Below, piece by piece: positions 1 to 10,887 of a DNA stretch of 64,000 nucleotides. Where the stretch lies: positions 19,259,501 through 19,323,500 of the forward strand of contig NC_079881.1 of the NCBI RefSeq assembly GCF_029227915.1. The letters run 5' to 3'. This stretch comes from Hydractinia symbiolongicarpus. Its lineage: Eukaryota; Cnidaria; Hydrozoa; Anthoathecata; Hydractiniidae. The position numbers were made by a program, and so were the translations under genes. The stretch's first letter is position 1. The number at the start of each line of letters is the position of its first letter. The notes beneath the pieces are model-generated. The model saw only the letters and a program-made list of their open reading frames with translations, did not search any database and was not told the DNA's origin.

Positions 1-1450
1 ATAAGTGATTATGTTGAAAACCTTAGTATTTTATTCAAAAATGTAGAAAAGGAGGCCTGCAAGAGTTAGCACAAATCAACAAAAATAATTTTTTTAAACA
101 TTATAAATATTGTCTTTCCCTTAGAAGCTTATACAAAAATACGAAAAAGCCATAGTTTGGAAAACATTAAATTTAAATCTAGAAAAAACAGTTCGGTTGC
201 ATACCATCCTCTTCAACAAAAATTTACACAAAATGTAAAAATCAACCAGTTAAGAACACAAAAATCTTCTCTTTTGGTTCCGTACTTCCCTTTATCAACA
301 ATTTTAAACCTAAATGTCAAAAAATCAATGAGCAAAGAATAAACTTGAATCAACACAGATCATTATGTGTAGAGCTTGAAACAATAATTAAAGTAATGTA
401 TAGAATCATGTACAACACCAACAATAATAATAAAGTCAGAAATAACACTCTCAAATATTTACTTCGTTGAAAGACTTTAATATTTCAATCAGAAGTGTCA
501 AAAAACATCAAATTTATATCTGGAAAATCAATTCTTCGATTACATACTATCCTGTTCCCCAAAAATATACACAAATTATAAAAATGAACAGGTTAACAAT
601 ACAAAGATTTTTTCCTTAGTATTGTGATCTGTAGAGACCTTTACCAACCATTTTAAACGTGAATGTCAAAAATGATTAAGGAGTAAATTTGAATCAACAA
701 AGATATTATTTTTGGGAAACAGGGTGTATATACGGTCCGTCCTCACAAAAGTTAACACAAAATGTAAAACAGATCGGTTTTTGAGGGGCACATCCAAATC
801 AGCTAAAAAATCAGTTCATTTAGCATGTTCTATATTGCCATTGCCCATAAATCTTCCACAAAAAGGTTATGAAACACATCAAATTATAGAAAAATCAGGC
901 ATTTCTTAAATATAAAAAACAAAATAGTTTTAGTCGGAACAATTAGTAAGTTTTTCATTATCACCAAAAACAGTTATTACCACAATTTTAAAATAATAAC
1001 GTGAAACCATGGAATTTTCTTCCAGCAAAAATGACATCACATATATATAGTTTAGTTCTTCCGAACAAAAGCTTATAAATACCAATTATGAAAAAGCCAT
1101 TAGCTTACACAAAAGCCTTTAGTGGTGGCCAATTCCACAAACTTTGTTCTTTCAGTATATTGCATGTGGTCTTTTCCCCACAAAATTTTAAAGAACAGCA
1201 GTTTGCAACACAAAAACACCAACTGGGCTCGATGGAAAGTAAGTCCTGGAATGTTGCGGTTTAAACACAGAGTCCACGGATAATACCTTTCGCGTGCCCG
1301 TGTGTCTAAGGTTCTTTCGGCTGATAGCTTAATTTCAAAGAGATTTTAGGTTTGCAGGGCTCTTAGACCACAATAGTATACCATTAAAAGGCACTTATGC
1401 TTACCCAAAGCTTGTTTCAAATATAATTAAATGAAGCGAAAAAGATATTT
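1..1450. repeat. Diverged repeated AT-rich DNA, no gene
   Basis: This stretch has no convincing coding sequence. Blocks of related text recur at roughly 160-350, 500-690 and 700-800. Each has a phrase like 'acacaaaatgtaaaa' followed by a low-complexity A/T tract and 'aatttgaatcaacaaag'. The first two blocks lie about 340 bp apart, which suggests an old, strongly decayed tandem repeat. Short open frames here begin with TTG and have no family features. Nothing else is seen. Confidence 0.35.
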
Positions 1451-1452
1451 AC

Positions 1453-1728
1453 CATGCCAGAGCATTTGCAAGGCAATTGGACAAAATGGTGCTCTTATGT
1501 GAAAAATGATTTATCTTGTAGAACAATTCTTTAACTGCCACAATGTATAACTTCCTTTTGTATAGGGGCAACCTACGACACCCTTTCCTCTTCAAAAAAT
1601 CTTGTGAAATGGGGAATTGAGAAAGACAAATGTCTCTCACATATTGGGTGCCTGTATGACCTCCCTTATGCAAGGTAGATACACATACCGACATGACTTG
1701 GTGTTATTTGTAGCGGTTTATATAACTT
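1453..1728 (+). pseudogene. LINE ORF2 C-terminal relic
   Basis: Decayed end of a non-LTR retrotransposon polyprotein. Read on the plus strand in two frames, the text gives 'GATYDTLSSSKNLVKWGI', then after a frameshift 'QGRYTYRHDLVLF'. I recognise this pair as the C-terminal region that follows the reverse transcriptase in many cnidarian LINE-like proteins (typically a GATYD...LPSP stretch, a Cys-rich stretch and Q-GR-T-RHD-VL). In-frame stops and the frame change show it is dead. A minus-strand 81-codon frame over the same bases (1449-1694) is a shadow. Family recognition is from memory and no search was run. Confidence 0.55.
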
Positions 1729-1913
1729 AGAAAACACACGTTATGCAAACTTGATCTTCCAAAAGTTAAAAAAGCCATTTCTGTTAGCAAAACAAACTCA
1801 AAATAAGGCGAAGCATTTGTAGGTATTCTTCAAAGTTCGGCTGTTTCTAAAATTCAATTGATCCTCCCAATTTTTTGCGTGCTATAAAAAATCATATCTC
1901 AGCCGCGAAGGGA

Positions 1914-2082
1914 AGCGTGTTTAATATCTTCGCTCAGCACAACGTCTCCGAGGTTCTTGAATATCTCCTACGAGCAAATAGTTCACAAGTGGATACATTG
2001 CAACAATAGAGCGGTAATTTTGTGTGATGACCGCCTTATTAATAGTCACGAGTCATACGTTTTTTTAAAAGACCTGAGGTAA
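1914..2082 (+). pseudogene. USP-type deubiquitinase relic, internal deletion
   Basis: Remnant of a ubiquitin-specific protease (peptidase C19) gene. The frame at 1969-2082 reads 'HKWIHCNNRAVILCDDRL' followed by 'INSHESYVF' and a TAA stop. This matches the end of the USP fold, where a Trp-x-x-x-Asp/Asn-Asp stretch precedes the final aromatic strand. Just upstream, in another frame, 'AQHNVSEVLEYLL' resembles the N-terminal 'Q-D-x-x-E-x-L' helix of the USP domain, so most of the middle seems deleted. The same C-terminus and the same 3' sequence occur inverted at 63589-64000, so this is one copy of a multi-copy family. No function is expected from this copy. Confidence 0.55.
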
Positions 2083-2460
2083 GAGTATTTTAACTTAAAT
2101 AAGTCAGCAAGGGGGCTTGACTGCACTTAGTCTTGTCTTTGGAGAGTGACGATTTAACTTATTATCCCAGTCAAAAATAAAAATAAAATAAAAATTAATT
2201 TAGCAAGGAGGTATGATCATACTTGGTCTTGTCTTTGGAGAGTGACGACTCCACTTATAACCTCAGTCAAAAAAAAATAGCAGAGGGGATTTAGTCAAAC
2301 CTGATCTTGTCTTTGGAGAGTAACGATTCCACTTATTACTGTTAGTTAAAGCTAAAAAACAAAGAATAGCAAAGTTAAACAGACAACGATTTACTTTAGG
2401 AATAGAGGAGTGTCCAGTTTCTGCTGATGACAGTTGGCGGACTTTTTCGAGATCGCTCTC
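2083..2460 (+). repeat. Tandem-repeat tail of the USP element (three units)
   Basis: Directly after the USP stop codon come three imperfect copies of a unit of about 75-100 bp. Each contains 'cttgtctttggagagtgacg', then 'tccacttatta' and 'cagtcaaaa' (cores near 2131, 2230 and 2308). The array is followed by non-repeated text ending in 'gtttctgctgatgac'. The complement of 63300-63588 repeats this architecture with two units and the same distal text, so array and flank belong to one dispersed repeat. Confidence 0.75.
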
Positions 2461-2513
2461 CTCACCTTTAACTGCCTTGGTGACAAAGGTCCCATGACAT
2501 TGTAAACTTTCTG

Positions 2514-2866
2514 TTAGACTTTTCCGATCACCGTCTCCATGCTGGATTCATGGTTCCTCCGTTTATCCTTTAGCATATTTGCCAGAAACTCGTCGAGCTT
2601 TCTGACCTCAATAAATGACATGAATTTTTTAAACATCTTAGTAACATACGAGGCGGCCTTCCCCTTTAGCAATAACGATTTAAACTGCTTATCATCCGAA
2701 ATAGTTTTAAATCGCTTATATTCAATGAGATTGCTAATGCAACTGCTGTCATCTTCTTTGATGAAAGATCGTTTCGTCCTCGACTTGGTCGTTTATTATC
2801 ATTAACAACTTGATTATCAGACGAATCCTCAGGTACAGTGGAAGACGTTACTTCTATTTGACTCAT
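2514..2866 (-). pseudogene. Unknown ORF, broken by one frameshift
   Basis: On the minus strand an ATG at 2866 opens a frame beginning 'MSQIEVTSSTVPEDSS'. It is rich in Ser/Asp, then basic ('NKRPSRGRNDLSSKK'). Near 2730 the reading must shift by one base to continue as 'LIEYKRFKTISDDKQFKSLL', ending 'MLKDKRRNHESSMETVIGKV' and a stop at 2514. Joined, it would be about 118 residues, hydrophilic and helical, with no signal peptide. I do not recognise the family. It runs towards the USP repeat tail. Either an inactivated small gene or part of the neighbouring mobile repeat; a sequencing error could also cause the shift. Confidence 0.4.
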
Positions 2867-3876
2867 AATTATAATTAGATTGTAAAGATAAAAGAAGATA
2901 AAGTGGAACATATATATAACGACGAACTCAAGTTTCCTTCCTCTTGCGTGAAATTGAAAGAAAGAGGAAGTACCGAGTTCGTGCTCCTTCGTGTTTCATG
3001 GAGCCGAACGCGGTTGATTGAGATGAAATATTCAGTATTAGATCGACTGATATTTTATGAAATAAAATCCAGTTCCCTTGCAGTAGCTTCAGAAACGAAA
3101 GTAAAACAAAGCGAAAGCCTAATAAAAGGTTTAGGAAAATATATTAAACAAAAGCAAACTTTAATATTAATTACTTTTTATGTGACAAGAAATACTGTAA
3201 ATAGTAAATTAATTGTTTTTCAAAATAAATGCCTATTTAAGAGCCTGTGTTACATCGAATTCCATAGCAAATCACATATCCGTCGTTTATTGTAAGTTTT
3301 GTTTAATCTTTGACAAATAAAACGGCCTTCGTGTCATATAACAGTTGGAGTTTCTAACAAAAAATATCATATGCAGTTATATAGAGTCGCTCTAAATAAT
3401 AGTTGACCCTTACTTCGAGATAAGCACGAAACATGGAAGAATTTGTATCACAGCAGAGTCTTTGGATAGTTGCACCTCTACGTGGTTTTATCATTACAAC
3501 TTGCTGTTTTGTCACTTCATCATTACTTTATTTCTAATGTTTTACTTTAAGGAGTTATTAAATATATGTGATCAACTTTTCCAATTAGTTTTTCGGGTAA
3601 GAATAATGGAAGTCACGTGCATTAAAATAAATACAATTCCGACACTTAAACACGAGGCAATAATCGCGTTTATTCTTAGGTTTGCCAGCATTACCGCCAC
3701 AAATATTGGAGCCCACGCAGTAATGATAACTTTTAATTGAAAAATAAAGATCATGTCATAATAACATTGGTATGTTAATTCTTCAAAACATACATTTTTG
3801 CTGCAAATGAGAAACATAATTTTCTGTACTAAACATATTCTGCTATTAAGATAATAGGTTTTTTTCTAAAACGAGC
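2867..3876. other. Intergenic, no supported gene
   Basis: No convincing gene. On the minus strand an ATG-initiated frame of 81 codons (3572-3817) encodes two hydrophobic stretches ('IITAWAPIFVAVMLANL' and 'IIASCLSVGIVFILM'). It lacks any recognised motif, and a plus-strand frame overlaps it. The plus-strand frame at 2903-3295 has no family features. Confidence 0.3.
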
Positions 3877-3884
3877 TATAAAAG
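3877..3884 (+). promoter_or_regulatory. Candidate TATA box for the 4193 gene
   Basis: TATAAAAG lies about 310 bp upstream of the ATG of the membrane-protein gene, on the same strand. It is a good match to a metazoan TATA box, but in this AT-rich DNA the match alone is weak evidence, and the 5' UTR would contain upstream ATGs. Confidence 0.3.
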
Positions 3885-4192
3885 TCATGAAGACAAAGGA
3901 ATAGATAATTGATTGCTTTACCTTTCAACTAGGAACTGTAATGAAAGTTTAATGCCGTACTTCTAAGCAGAGCTGTCGTGATACAAATGAGTATTGATAA
4001 AAACGTTTTATTTAGCACGTGGAAGTTTTTCTAGATTCAGTTGACAGTTATTGAGTTTGTTTAGTTGTTTTGCAATTTCACATTTGACAGCTGCTGTTAT
4101 AATTGTATTTTTAATTATTTTTATAACTATTTATGTATTATTCATTTTTAGCAGGGAAAATTTATTGATTTTTGGATTATTTCTAAGTAACT

Positions 4193-7100
4193 ATGTTACT
4201 TTTGAGCATCTACATTTCCTTACTACTCACTTCTGCAGAAATCAGCAGTACTAACATACAAGTCACACGTTCGTTAACATCCGTTGACAAAATCACGTTT
4301 AGTGAAACAAACGATAGATCTGTTTGCAATACATACGGAGCGGTTTATCACTCAAGCAGTACTTATGAAAATAATATTGTTTGCCAGTGCACAAATTCAA
4401 AACCCTCCTTCTACAGTGTAGATGCTGATCAAAAGCCATCATGTTATCCATCAAATGCGAAAAACTTAGGTAATAAATATTCATGATTCTGAAAAACGTA
4501 AATAATAATTTTTGTGATGCATTTTGATAGTCGGTGATTCGAGAAATATTTTCTATTTCTAAAATGATCAATGATCAATGCAAAAATAAATCCCTTTACA
4601 GAGCCTAAGCGTAGCAACATCTGGAAAAAATTGCCCTGGAGAATGCACTCGGAATTAGTAAAAAACCTGTTTTCGACAAATACACCACAAGAATAAATAT
4701 TCGACAGTTGTTGAATAATTAAAATGTAGTACTCTGCGAAAAAACATCAACAAAAATTGAAAAAATAAAAATGTTAAAGCGCTCTGAAGCTACAACCATT
4801 ATCTCCTTGGAAAAAGGAAGAATTGTGTTCCTTTATATGAGCATATTCTTTAGAGGAGCAAAACCTCTAGAATTTAAATTTTAAGACTTAACTGGTCCAG
4901 TTTATCATTGTGCGTGCACTTTGTAATTTTCATTCTTTCTGTATTGTCACACCACCTTAACATATTTTCAAATATTTTTTCCATTACAGGTTGCACGGGA
5001 TGCCAAGGGGACTGTTCTAGTAACATTTCTACGAAAGCGACACCAATATCTTGGATTGGTGGAATTAACACCTTCAGATGCTTTTCTAATGGAGTGTACA
5101 CCATCAAGTTTTGGAATGGCCAAAGCTGGAAAAAATTTGCAAGAACAAGTGACTTTTCCGTTAGTTATGGCACTGAGTATGAAGGCCTTCGGTTGAAATC
5201 TACTGCTAAGATGACTGTAAGTTACTCCAACGACTCTAGCTTGTTTTTATAAAAACTAAAAAAATTTAGTGTAGTGTGTGTGACACAACCTACGGTGAAA
5301 AAAACAATGAAAACGTAACTGCGAGATGATATAATCACAACAAGCACATTCAGAGCCAAATAAAAGCATCGGAGCTCACAGAACACATAAATTCACATGG
5401 CGAATTATCAACAGGTTCTGAAAACCACTTAGGTATAGGCGATCAATTACAGTGTCAGAAATGTGTTTATTTGAAAATGGTATTACAGGACATTGTACAT
5501 AAACATTTTCCATTTTTATAAGAAGCCTCGTGCTTGATTTCAAGTTAATTTTAATTTTTATCTCCTTATGTACACTAAAAATTAACGACAATTAATCTCA
5601 AAGCGTAAACTATTGTATATTCATATCTACTTATTGTTTGGAGCATAGTGTTCAGTCTTATTGGAATGCAGTTCTAGAGTAAAACGAATTTTTTACGATA
5701 TGTGTATCCGCATTGTCTAGAAATAGGTTTAGAAAACGCACAATTACAATATTTATATATATATATTTGTGTATTTAGTGGGATCATTCCTCCATATACA
5801 CCGCATATTCAGACTACAAAGGACATTTGTTCTTAATAACGCTTTACTGCAGCAAAAAGAAATTAACATGCTTTTTGGCTAAAGCAGCAGGATCACAGTC
5901 TTGTAAGTAGGAGTGCTATTCCCAACTTACATTTCATCTTCCACAATTTTTCACGAGGAACCGCCTGGTTAGTTTGTTATTCATTGATTAAATTGAAATG
6001 GTGTAACTCATATTGGGTGAATCTAAAATTTGACTATATTTTTGTGGGATTGTTTTTTCGGCGTTATATCCTTAAGTGTAGGTCGGCAAGTTATAAAAAT
6101 ATTTAGCAATTTTGTCAATTTTCTCCAAGCCATATTTTCTCCCATTCTGTTAATATTTTTTAACAAATAAGTTTAAAACAGACAACCTATTTTCCTCAGA
6201 CAGCCTCCTAGGAGATAAGGAAAAAAGCGAATCTAAAAAGACAGCCATATGGATTGGAGTAGGTTCGGCACTATTTCTTCTTCTGCTGATTGTGATCATT
6301 TGTTGTTTGGTATGGAAAAAGTAAGTGCTTATCTAATTTTTTCACATATTTTCAGTCCTGGAGGTCCTTTCAGAAAAGAATAGATATAAATATTTTCTGT
6401 ACTTTTCCGTTAAAAAACAATAGGAAGGCGCAGAAAAAGTCAGCTAGACAAGAACAGACGAGCCCAGATGCTACTGCTCCTCCTTATGTTATATCAAACA
6501 ACAATGTTCAACAACAACAAGCAACATGCAATATGATACCTCATTCACAACCATCACGAACACTAGATAATCAAATAATCCAGCAGTCTGCACCACTAAT
6601 GCAGTCTCATGTTGGACAGGTTCAATACCAACCACTGCAGCCACCGCCAGTTGCTCACCAACCAATGATGACACAACAGCAAATTATTCACCATCCACCA
6701 GCACAAGTGACTCAAATACATCAGATGCCAATGCAATCTTCAGTGCAGATTATTCCACAAACTTCACAAGTCATGTATGCTGTTCCAAATTCTAATGTCA
6801 TTGTGCATCCTCTAGCCGCATCAGTGCCATATGGTCCACAATTTGTATTCCCTGGAAAAAAAGGCAAATCCAATATAATGGGACAAGTTGCTAATGGTAA
6901 TTATGTTTATACATTCAGTCATATTGTTGGAATATTTAACGGTTTTGTAGTCAAATAAGTACCATGTGGTATGGAATCAATTCAGCGTGACAAAAACTCG
7001 GCAAACGTGACGTCGTTTTGTCTATATAATAATACAGAGAGAATGTCTGTCTGTGACAGGCAAAGTAAATGTCGCCGATAAAGTTATGTCTCAAATGATA

Positions 7101-7981
7101 ATCAACAAATTAAACATCACGACGTCAATAACGTGAATATAGCGTCTATAGCTTAAATTTAAATTAAGGAAGACATTGCAATGCACAGTTTCAGGCCAAA
7201 TAACATGAAAACGAGGTTGGGACGTCAGTCAAACGAGGTGGTGACGTTACTTTTCACCGTAGAGGTAACTACGGTCATCCTCGGACCAGATTGGGTAAGT
7301 TCTATAAAGCCGGGCCGTACCAACCGTTTCGGTATAGACGGGTTGACAACATCATCAAAATACCTTTGAACCCAAATATCTTTTCAACCGTTCGTTAATA
7401 GTACACACAATTCTACGTTTTCTTGATCAGCGTTTCAAGATTTATACGTAAAGGCAACGATTATACAAATTTCTAAAAAATGTTTTGTATTTTGACGTAA
7501 GCAAAATTTTTAAACCCTTTTATCTTTCTGAGGAGTTCGTCAAAAACATATGATACTATCCACTATTTTGGATCAGTGTTTCTAGTTCTACATAATTAGC
7601 CACCGGATAGACAAAATTAGAGGGTTTTTGCAGACGTCACCAAAAGTCAAGTGATGGTTTTCTCCTGCCTAAGTGGATATTTCCACGGGCCCTATCGACG
7701 AGTTATACAATAATGCTTATTTGCAGGTCCAGTTTGTATGGTTACTCAACAATAATGCGGTTGTACAGACTAATACATCATCTGTATATTACTAACGCTG
7801 TTTTGTTATTTTTGTTATCTTCCTCTTTTGTTAATTTTTTCTTCGTCGAAATTAGAAAAAAAATGAGCTTTTATTTTAAGTGTCAGTTTTAAAAACATTT
7901 CTTTTTGTTTTTGTTTTAGGAATTAAGCTGACTAACAATGTTTTAGACCTTGCAGGTGGAATTAGCGATTTATTTGGATGA
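4193..7981 (+). CDS. Novel type I membrane protein, six exons
   Basis: Exon model: 4193-4469, 4990-5216, 5779-5902, 6200-6320, 6424-6896, 7920-7981. Intron phases are 1,0,1,2,1; every border is GT-AG and the total is 1284 nt, or 427 residues. Residues 1-15 look like a signal peptide (MLLLSIYISLLLTSA). The ectodomain (about 16-223) is Cys-rich: 'CQCTNSKPSFYS', 'GCTGCQGDCSSN', then an aromatic-rich part ('FWNGQSWKKF') and 'LFLITLYCSKKKLTC', which could be a beta-sandwich. Residues 225-247 form one TM helix, followed by KKRK. The 180-residue cytoplasmic tail is rich in Gln, Pro and His and holds tyrosine motifs (APPYVIS, QYQPLQ, VMYAVP); it ends GGISDLFG. I recognise no named domain. Architecture (signal peptide, ectodomain, TM, signalling-like tail) suggests a receptor or adhesion protein; this is inference. 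Gene 10888-11778 may be a relative. Confidence 0.72.
6985..7370. repeat. Transposon-derived text in intron 5
   Basis: The 1-kb last intron of the membrane-protein gene holds 'tctatataataatacagag' followed by 'agaatgtctgtctgt'. This resembles, in reverse complement, the 'gacagacggacggacg...tataatataga' text at 29816-29962, so it is probably a dispersed repeat. The ORF at 7181-7369 lies inside it and shows no conserved motif. Confidence 0.35.
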
Positions 7982-8049
7982 AAAATAATTACGTAACCAA
8001 GAATATCACGATGTAAAAATGTCATGGCTTGAAATTGTGCGAATGTTAG

Positions 8050-8524
8050 ATAGTAGTAGATATTTTTTATTGCTGTTGTTTTGAATCAACATATAACCAA
8101 GAAGCACCAAAGTCATATGTTTATTCAACGTTATCAGCAGCTGGTCGAGGAACTGTATTGTGCTCCGAAAGAAGAAGTGATCATAGGAAGTTTTTAAAAA
8201 AAATAGTACTGACTGAAGATGAGTCCAGACCGAAGAAAAAAAGACAACTTCGAAGACTAAGGGGCTGTCCATATGGGAAATATTTCCTCGGCAACCGGGT
8301 AATTGCTTCAGCATGATATCACGTCGAGATCTCGGGTTGTTTGCAAACCCTTTACCCGCCTACCGAAATCTCTGGTGCGCATGATCGAGATCTCGGTAAG
8401 CGGGTAATGCAGTTTCCTCGGTAGGCGAGATAAACTTATGTCGATTCGAAATATTTCCCATGAACAGCCTCTAAGAAAACTGAAACACCTAAAGGGTGCA
8501 AAGATATCAGATTCTTGTTTCTAA
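8050..8524 (+). pseudogene. Open frame of unknown function split by a MITE
   Basis: From about 8050 an open frame without ATG includes 'ESTYNQEAPKSYVYSTLSAA' and then a basic stretch 'ESRPKKKRQLRRLR'. The 209-bp MITE at 8262-8470 interrupts it. If the MITE and one copy of its CTAAG target duplication are left out, the frame continues without a shift as 'KLKHLKGAKISDSCF' and a TAA at 8522. This suggests the MITE landed in coding sequence. The piece starts 70 bp after the stop of the membrane-protein gene. It could be an exon, the relic of another mobile element, or chance. I do not recognise the protein. Confidence 0.35.
8262..8470. mobile_element. MITE with 5-bp target duplication
   Basis: The ends form inverted repeats: left GGGCTGTCCATATGGGAAAT, right (reverse complement) AGGCTGTTCATGGGAAAT, both continuing into ATTTC. 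Identical CTAAG flanks at 8257-8261 and 8471-8475 are the likely target-site duplication. The interior has no ORF but repeats 'cgagatctcgg' and 'gcgggtaa' in inverted order. It is a non-autonomous DNA transposon; the superfamily is not determined. Confidence 0.8.
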
Positions 8525-9094
8525 ACGCTGCTAGACATAATGGTAACAAAGATAATACAAAGACGATCATCGATTAAAGATAGATCTCGTATTTTTTATT
8601 TACAATAGTGGATAAACATTCAAACCTTATTTTTCGCAAGGACTTGTTTTTACGTAGGAAATGTTTCACGAGAATCTAATTTTGGCCACAATTTAACGAA
8701 ATTTAATTTAATTACATTAGATATACAAGCATACATACGTGGTATGCAAGAGGGAGTTTTTAAGTTAAATTTTCAGGTCTTTCTACGGGCCGGTTGAATA
8801 TTTTTATTGGACAGAAATATATTCATCACTATTGATGAACTAATAAGTTACCTTACTACACGAAATGTGGAATTAAATCAGTAATTAACGCAAATTCTCA
8901 TTTCAATATGCCCGGAAAAAACTGAAAATGTCGATCTCAAAAAAAGGCGAGCAGAAACCCCGAGTATAAATTGAACAATGTGACTAATCGTTTCGGAGAC
9001 CTTTTTAATTTATCTGTGAGTTGTTTACCAAGCTTGGCCACATGTTACTCTGGTAAACACCTCATAGTTTAATAATGTTTGTTAGGGTGAGTGA
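8525..9094. other. Intergenic, nothing seen
   Basis: AT-rich sequence with no open frame of note and no clear repeat. Confidence 0.4.
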
Positions 9095-9338
9095 AACCAC
9101 TCGCTCAAATATTCGGATGAAAAGCGCTTTCCTGTACATGAACCACGTCCGCAAAGAGCAATAGAATTAGCCGCAGAAAAATCGTTTGAGGCCCAACGTA
9201 ATTTATCCTACCTTAACTACTCCGATTTCCCGGTGGTAAGAAAAATTATGCTGGGTCTCCTGGCTAGGCATTTCAACATCAAAACGCTTAGCTATGCTTG
9301 TTCAACGATTCAATGCAAAGGATTAGCTAACAAAGCAG
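9095..9338 (+). other. Open frame, candidate exon of unknown gene
   Basis: An uninterrupted frame of 81 codons without ATG at its start reads 'YSDEKRFPVHEPRPQRAIEL' and later 'MLGLLARHFNIKTLSYACST'. It ends 'GLANKA' at a good donor site (CAG|GTAAAA at 9339, phase 1). The composition looks protein-like, more so than the surrounding AT-rich DNA. No acceptor with a proper pyrimidine tract fits the frame, and I recognise no family. It lies between the two membrane-protein genes and could be an upstream exon of the second, but phase cannot be checked. Confidence 0.3.
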
Positions 9339-10887
9339 GTAAAAGTACAGTCAGAAAAAACATTGCAAATTAAAGTCATAACACATCAGTCACCGAAGAA
9401 GCAAATAGATATTTTTTCTCATCATAAATTTCCGAAACAACACCACCTGCCAAATAAGTTAATCACAAATATTCTAAAACTTACATTTTAAAATTATGAG
9501 CATTCCTGTACAGACGAAAGCAGTTGTCTATTGTGAAAAAATTGAACACCTTCTTTTTCGTCTAAATTCGAAGAATATTTAGGAATGAACTTTCAATACA
9601 AAATTACTGCAAAGTATAACACTTTGGTTTAGGCAGCAAAATTTTGCCTCGTGTAAAAGGCTAAACGCACAATATTGAAAGTAAAATGTAAAGTAGTTTT
9701 TTAATTAAAACACATGCAATGACGATAAGGCAGGTGATCAAGGGAACAAAACAAAAGGGCATTTATGTTATCGTATGTTGTGGCTTTCGGATACTATTTA
9801 GCTTTGATTAAGAAATTCATTTCAAAGTTATAATGTTTATGAATATGCGGAAAGTTCTTTAAAAAAGTTAAGCTTGTAATTAGTTTCGACTCAATGAGCT
9901 TATGTACTTCCACCAAACTATTCCCTATTTATAGAGAGATTCTTGTTCGGCATATTTTTAATATTTGCTAGAAAATTCTTTTTTCGGCTTTATGCGCATT
10001 AAACATTCAATTTACCTAACTTTACTTTACTAGTCTGTTGGGTAGGTTTGGTGTACTTTATGCCATTCCATAATCACATCCTTGAACATAAATTACTGGA
10101 CAAGTATTTTGACCTCGTTAGCAGTTAGTACGTAATTGAAAACTAAAACTAATGAAACTAATAATTAGCTGATACGAGTAAAACGTAATTCGTGAAATGT
10201 TACCTTAAAGTTAAAAATGCCGCAATTTTATTCCCACAAAGAATGTAATAAAATGATGCACAAATCAGTCGTTATTTGGTGTTGTTGTGTTAATTTAGTA
10301 ATGAAAAAAAGAATCTTATTTCAAGAATATTTCTTAAAAATTGTGTGACACTCTCCAAAATTATTATTCTCTAAACATTATATAAACAATTATCCGCAAA
10401 AACTTAATTTTTTTCCCTACTAAATCTACTGGCGTAAATTAGTCCTATTGAGCTACCATTGCTAAAAATCCTCCGCAAATGAGTTAGCAACAATACAAAT
10501 CATTTTAATTGACAACAATAATATTTCTCCCAAAGTTCCTTAAAACGTTTTTGCTCAGAACAAATGGAGCCAATTGTATATTGTACATAGGGAAGTAATA
10601 TGTTCCAATTAATCTTTTTACTAAACGGATGTTATTACTAAGTTAAAGTAAGGTATTTTTGAAAAGTAAAGGTAAAAAAGGCTAATTTCATAACAGTTTC
10701 TTGATGTGACGTCTTATATATCTTCACAGCCTCTTTTAAAAAAGTTCCAAAGAGAATGACTCGCCTGCAGTAGAGTGTTTTTGAATGTTTATGTTTTTTG
10801 CGGAATTTTATTGGTGTGTTGTTATCACGTGGTCAGTCTATATTGACTTTGTGTTATTTTAGACTTGGACTAAACGACATCAAGCAG
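9339..10887. other. AT-rich intergenic or intronic DNA
   Basis: No gene, RNA or repeat that I can support. The missing 5' exons of the 10888-11778 gene may lie here or further upstream. Confidence 0.35.

Noticed and set aside
3572-3817. Small two-helix membrane protein on the minus strand
   Set aside because: Only hydrophobic composition supports it; a plus-strand frame overlaps, and there is no family match or splice context.
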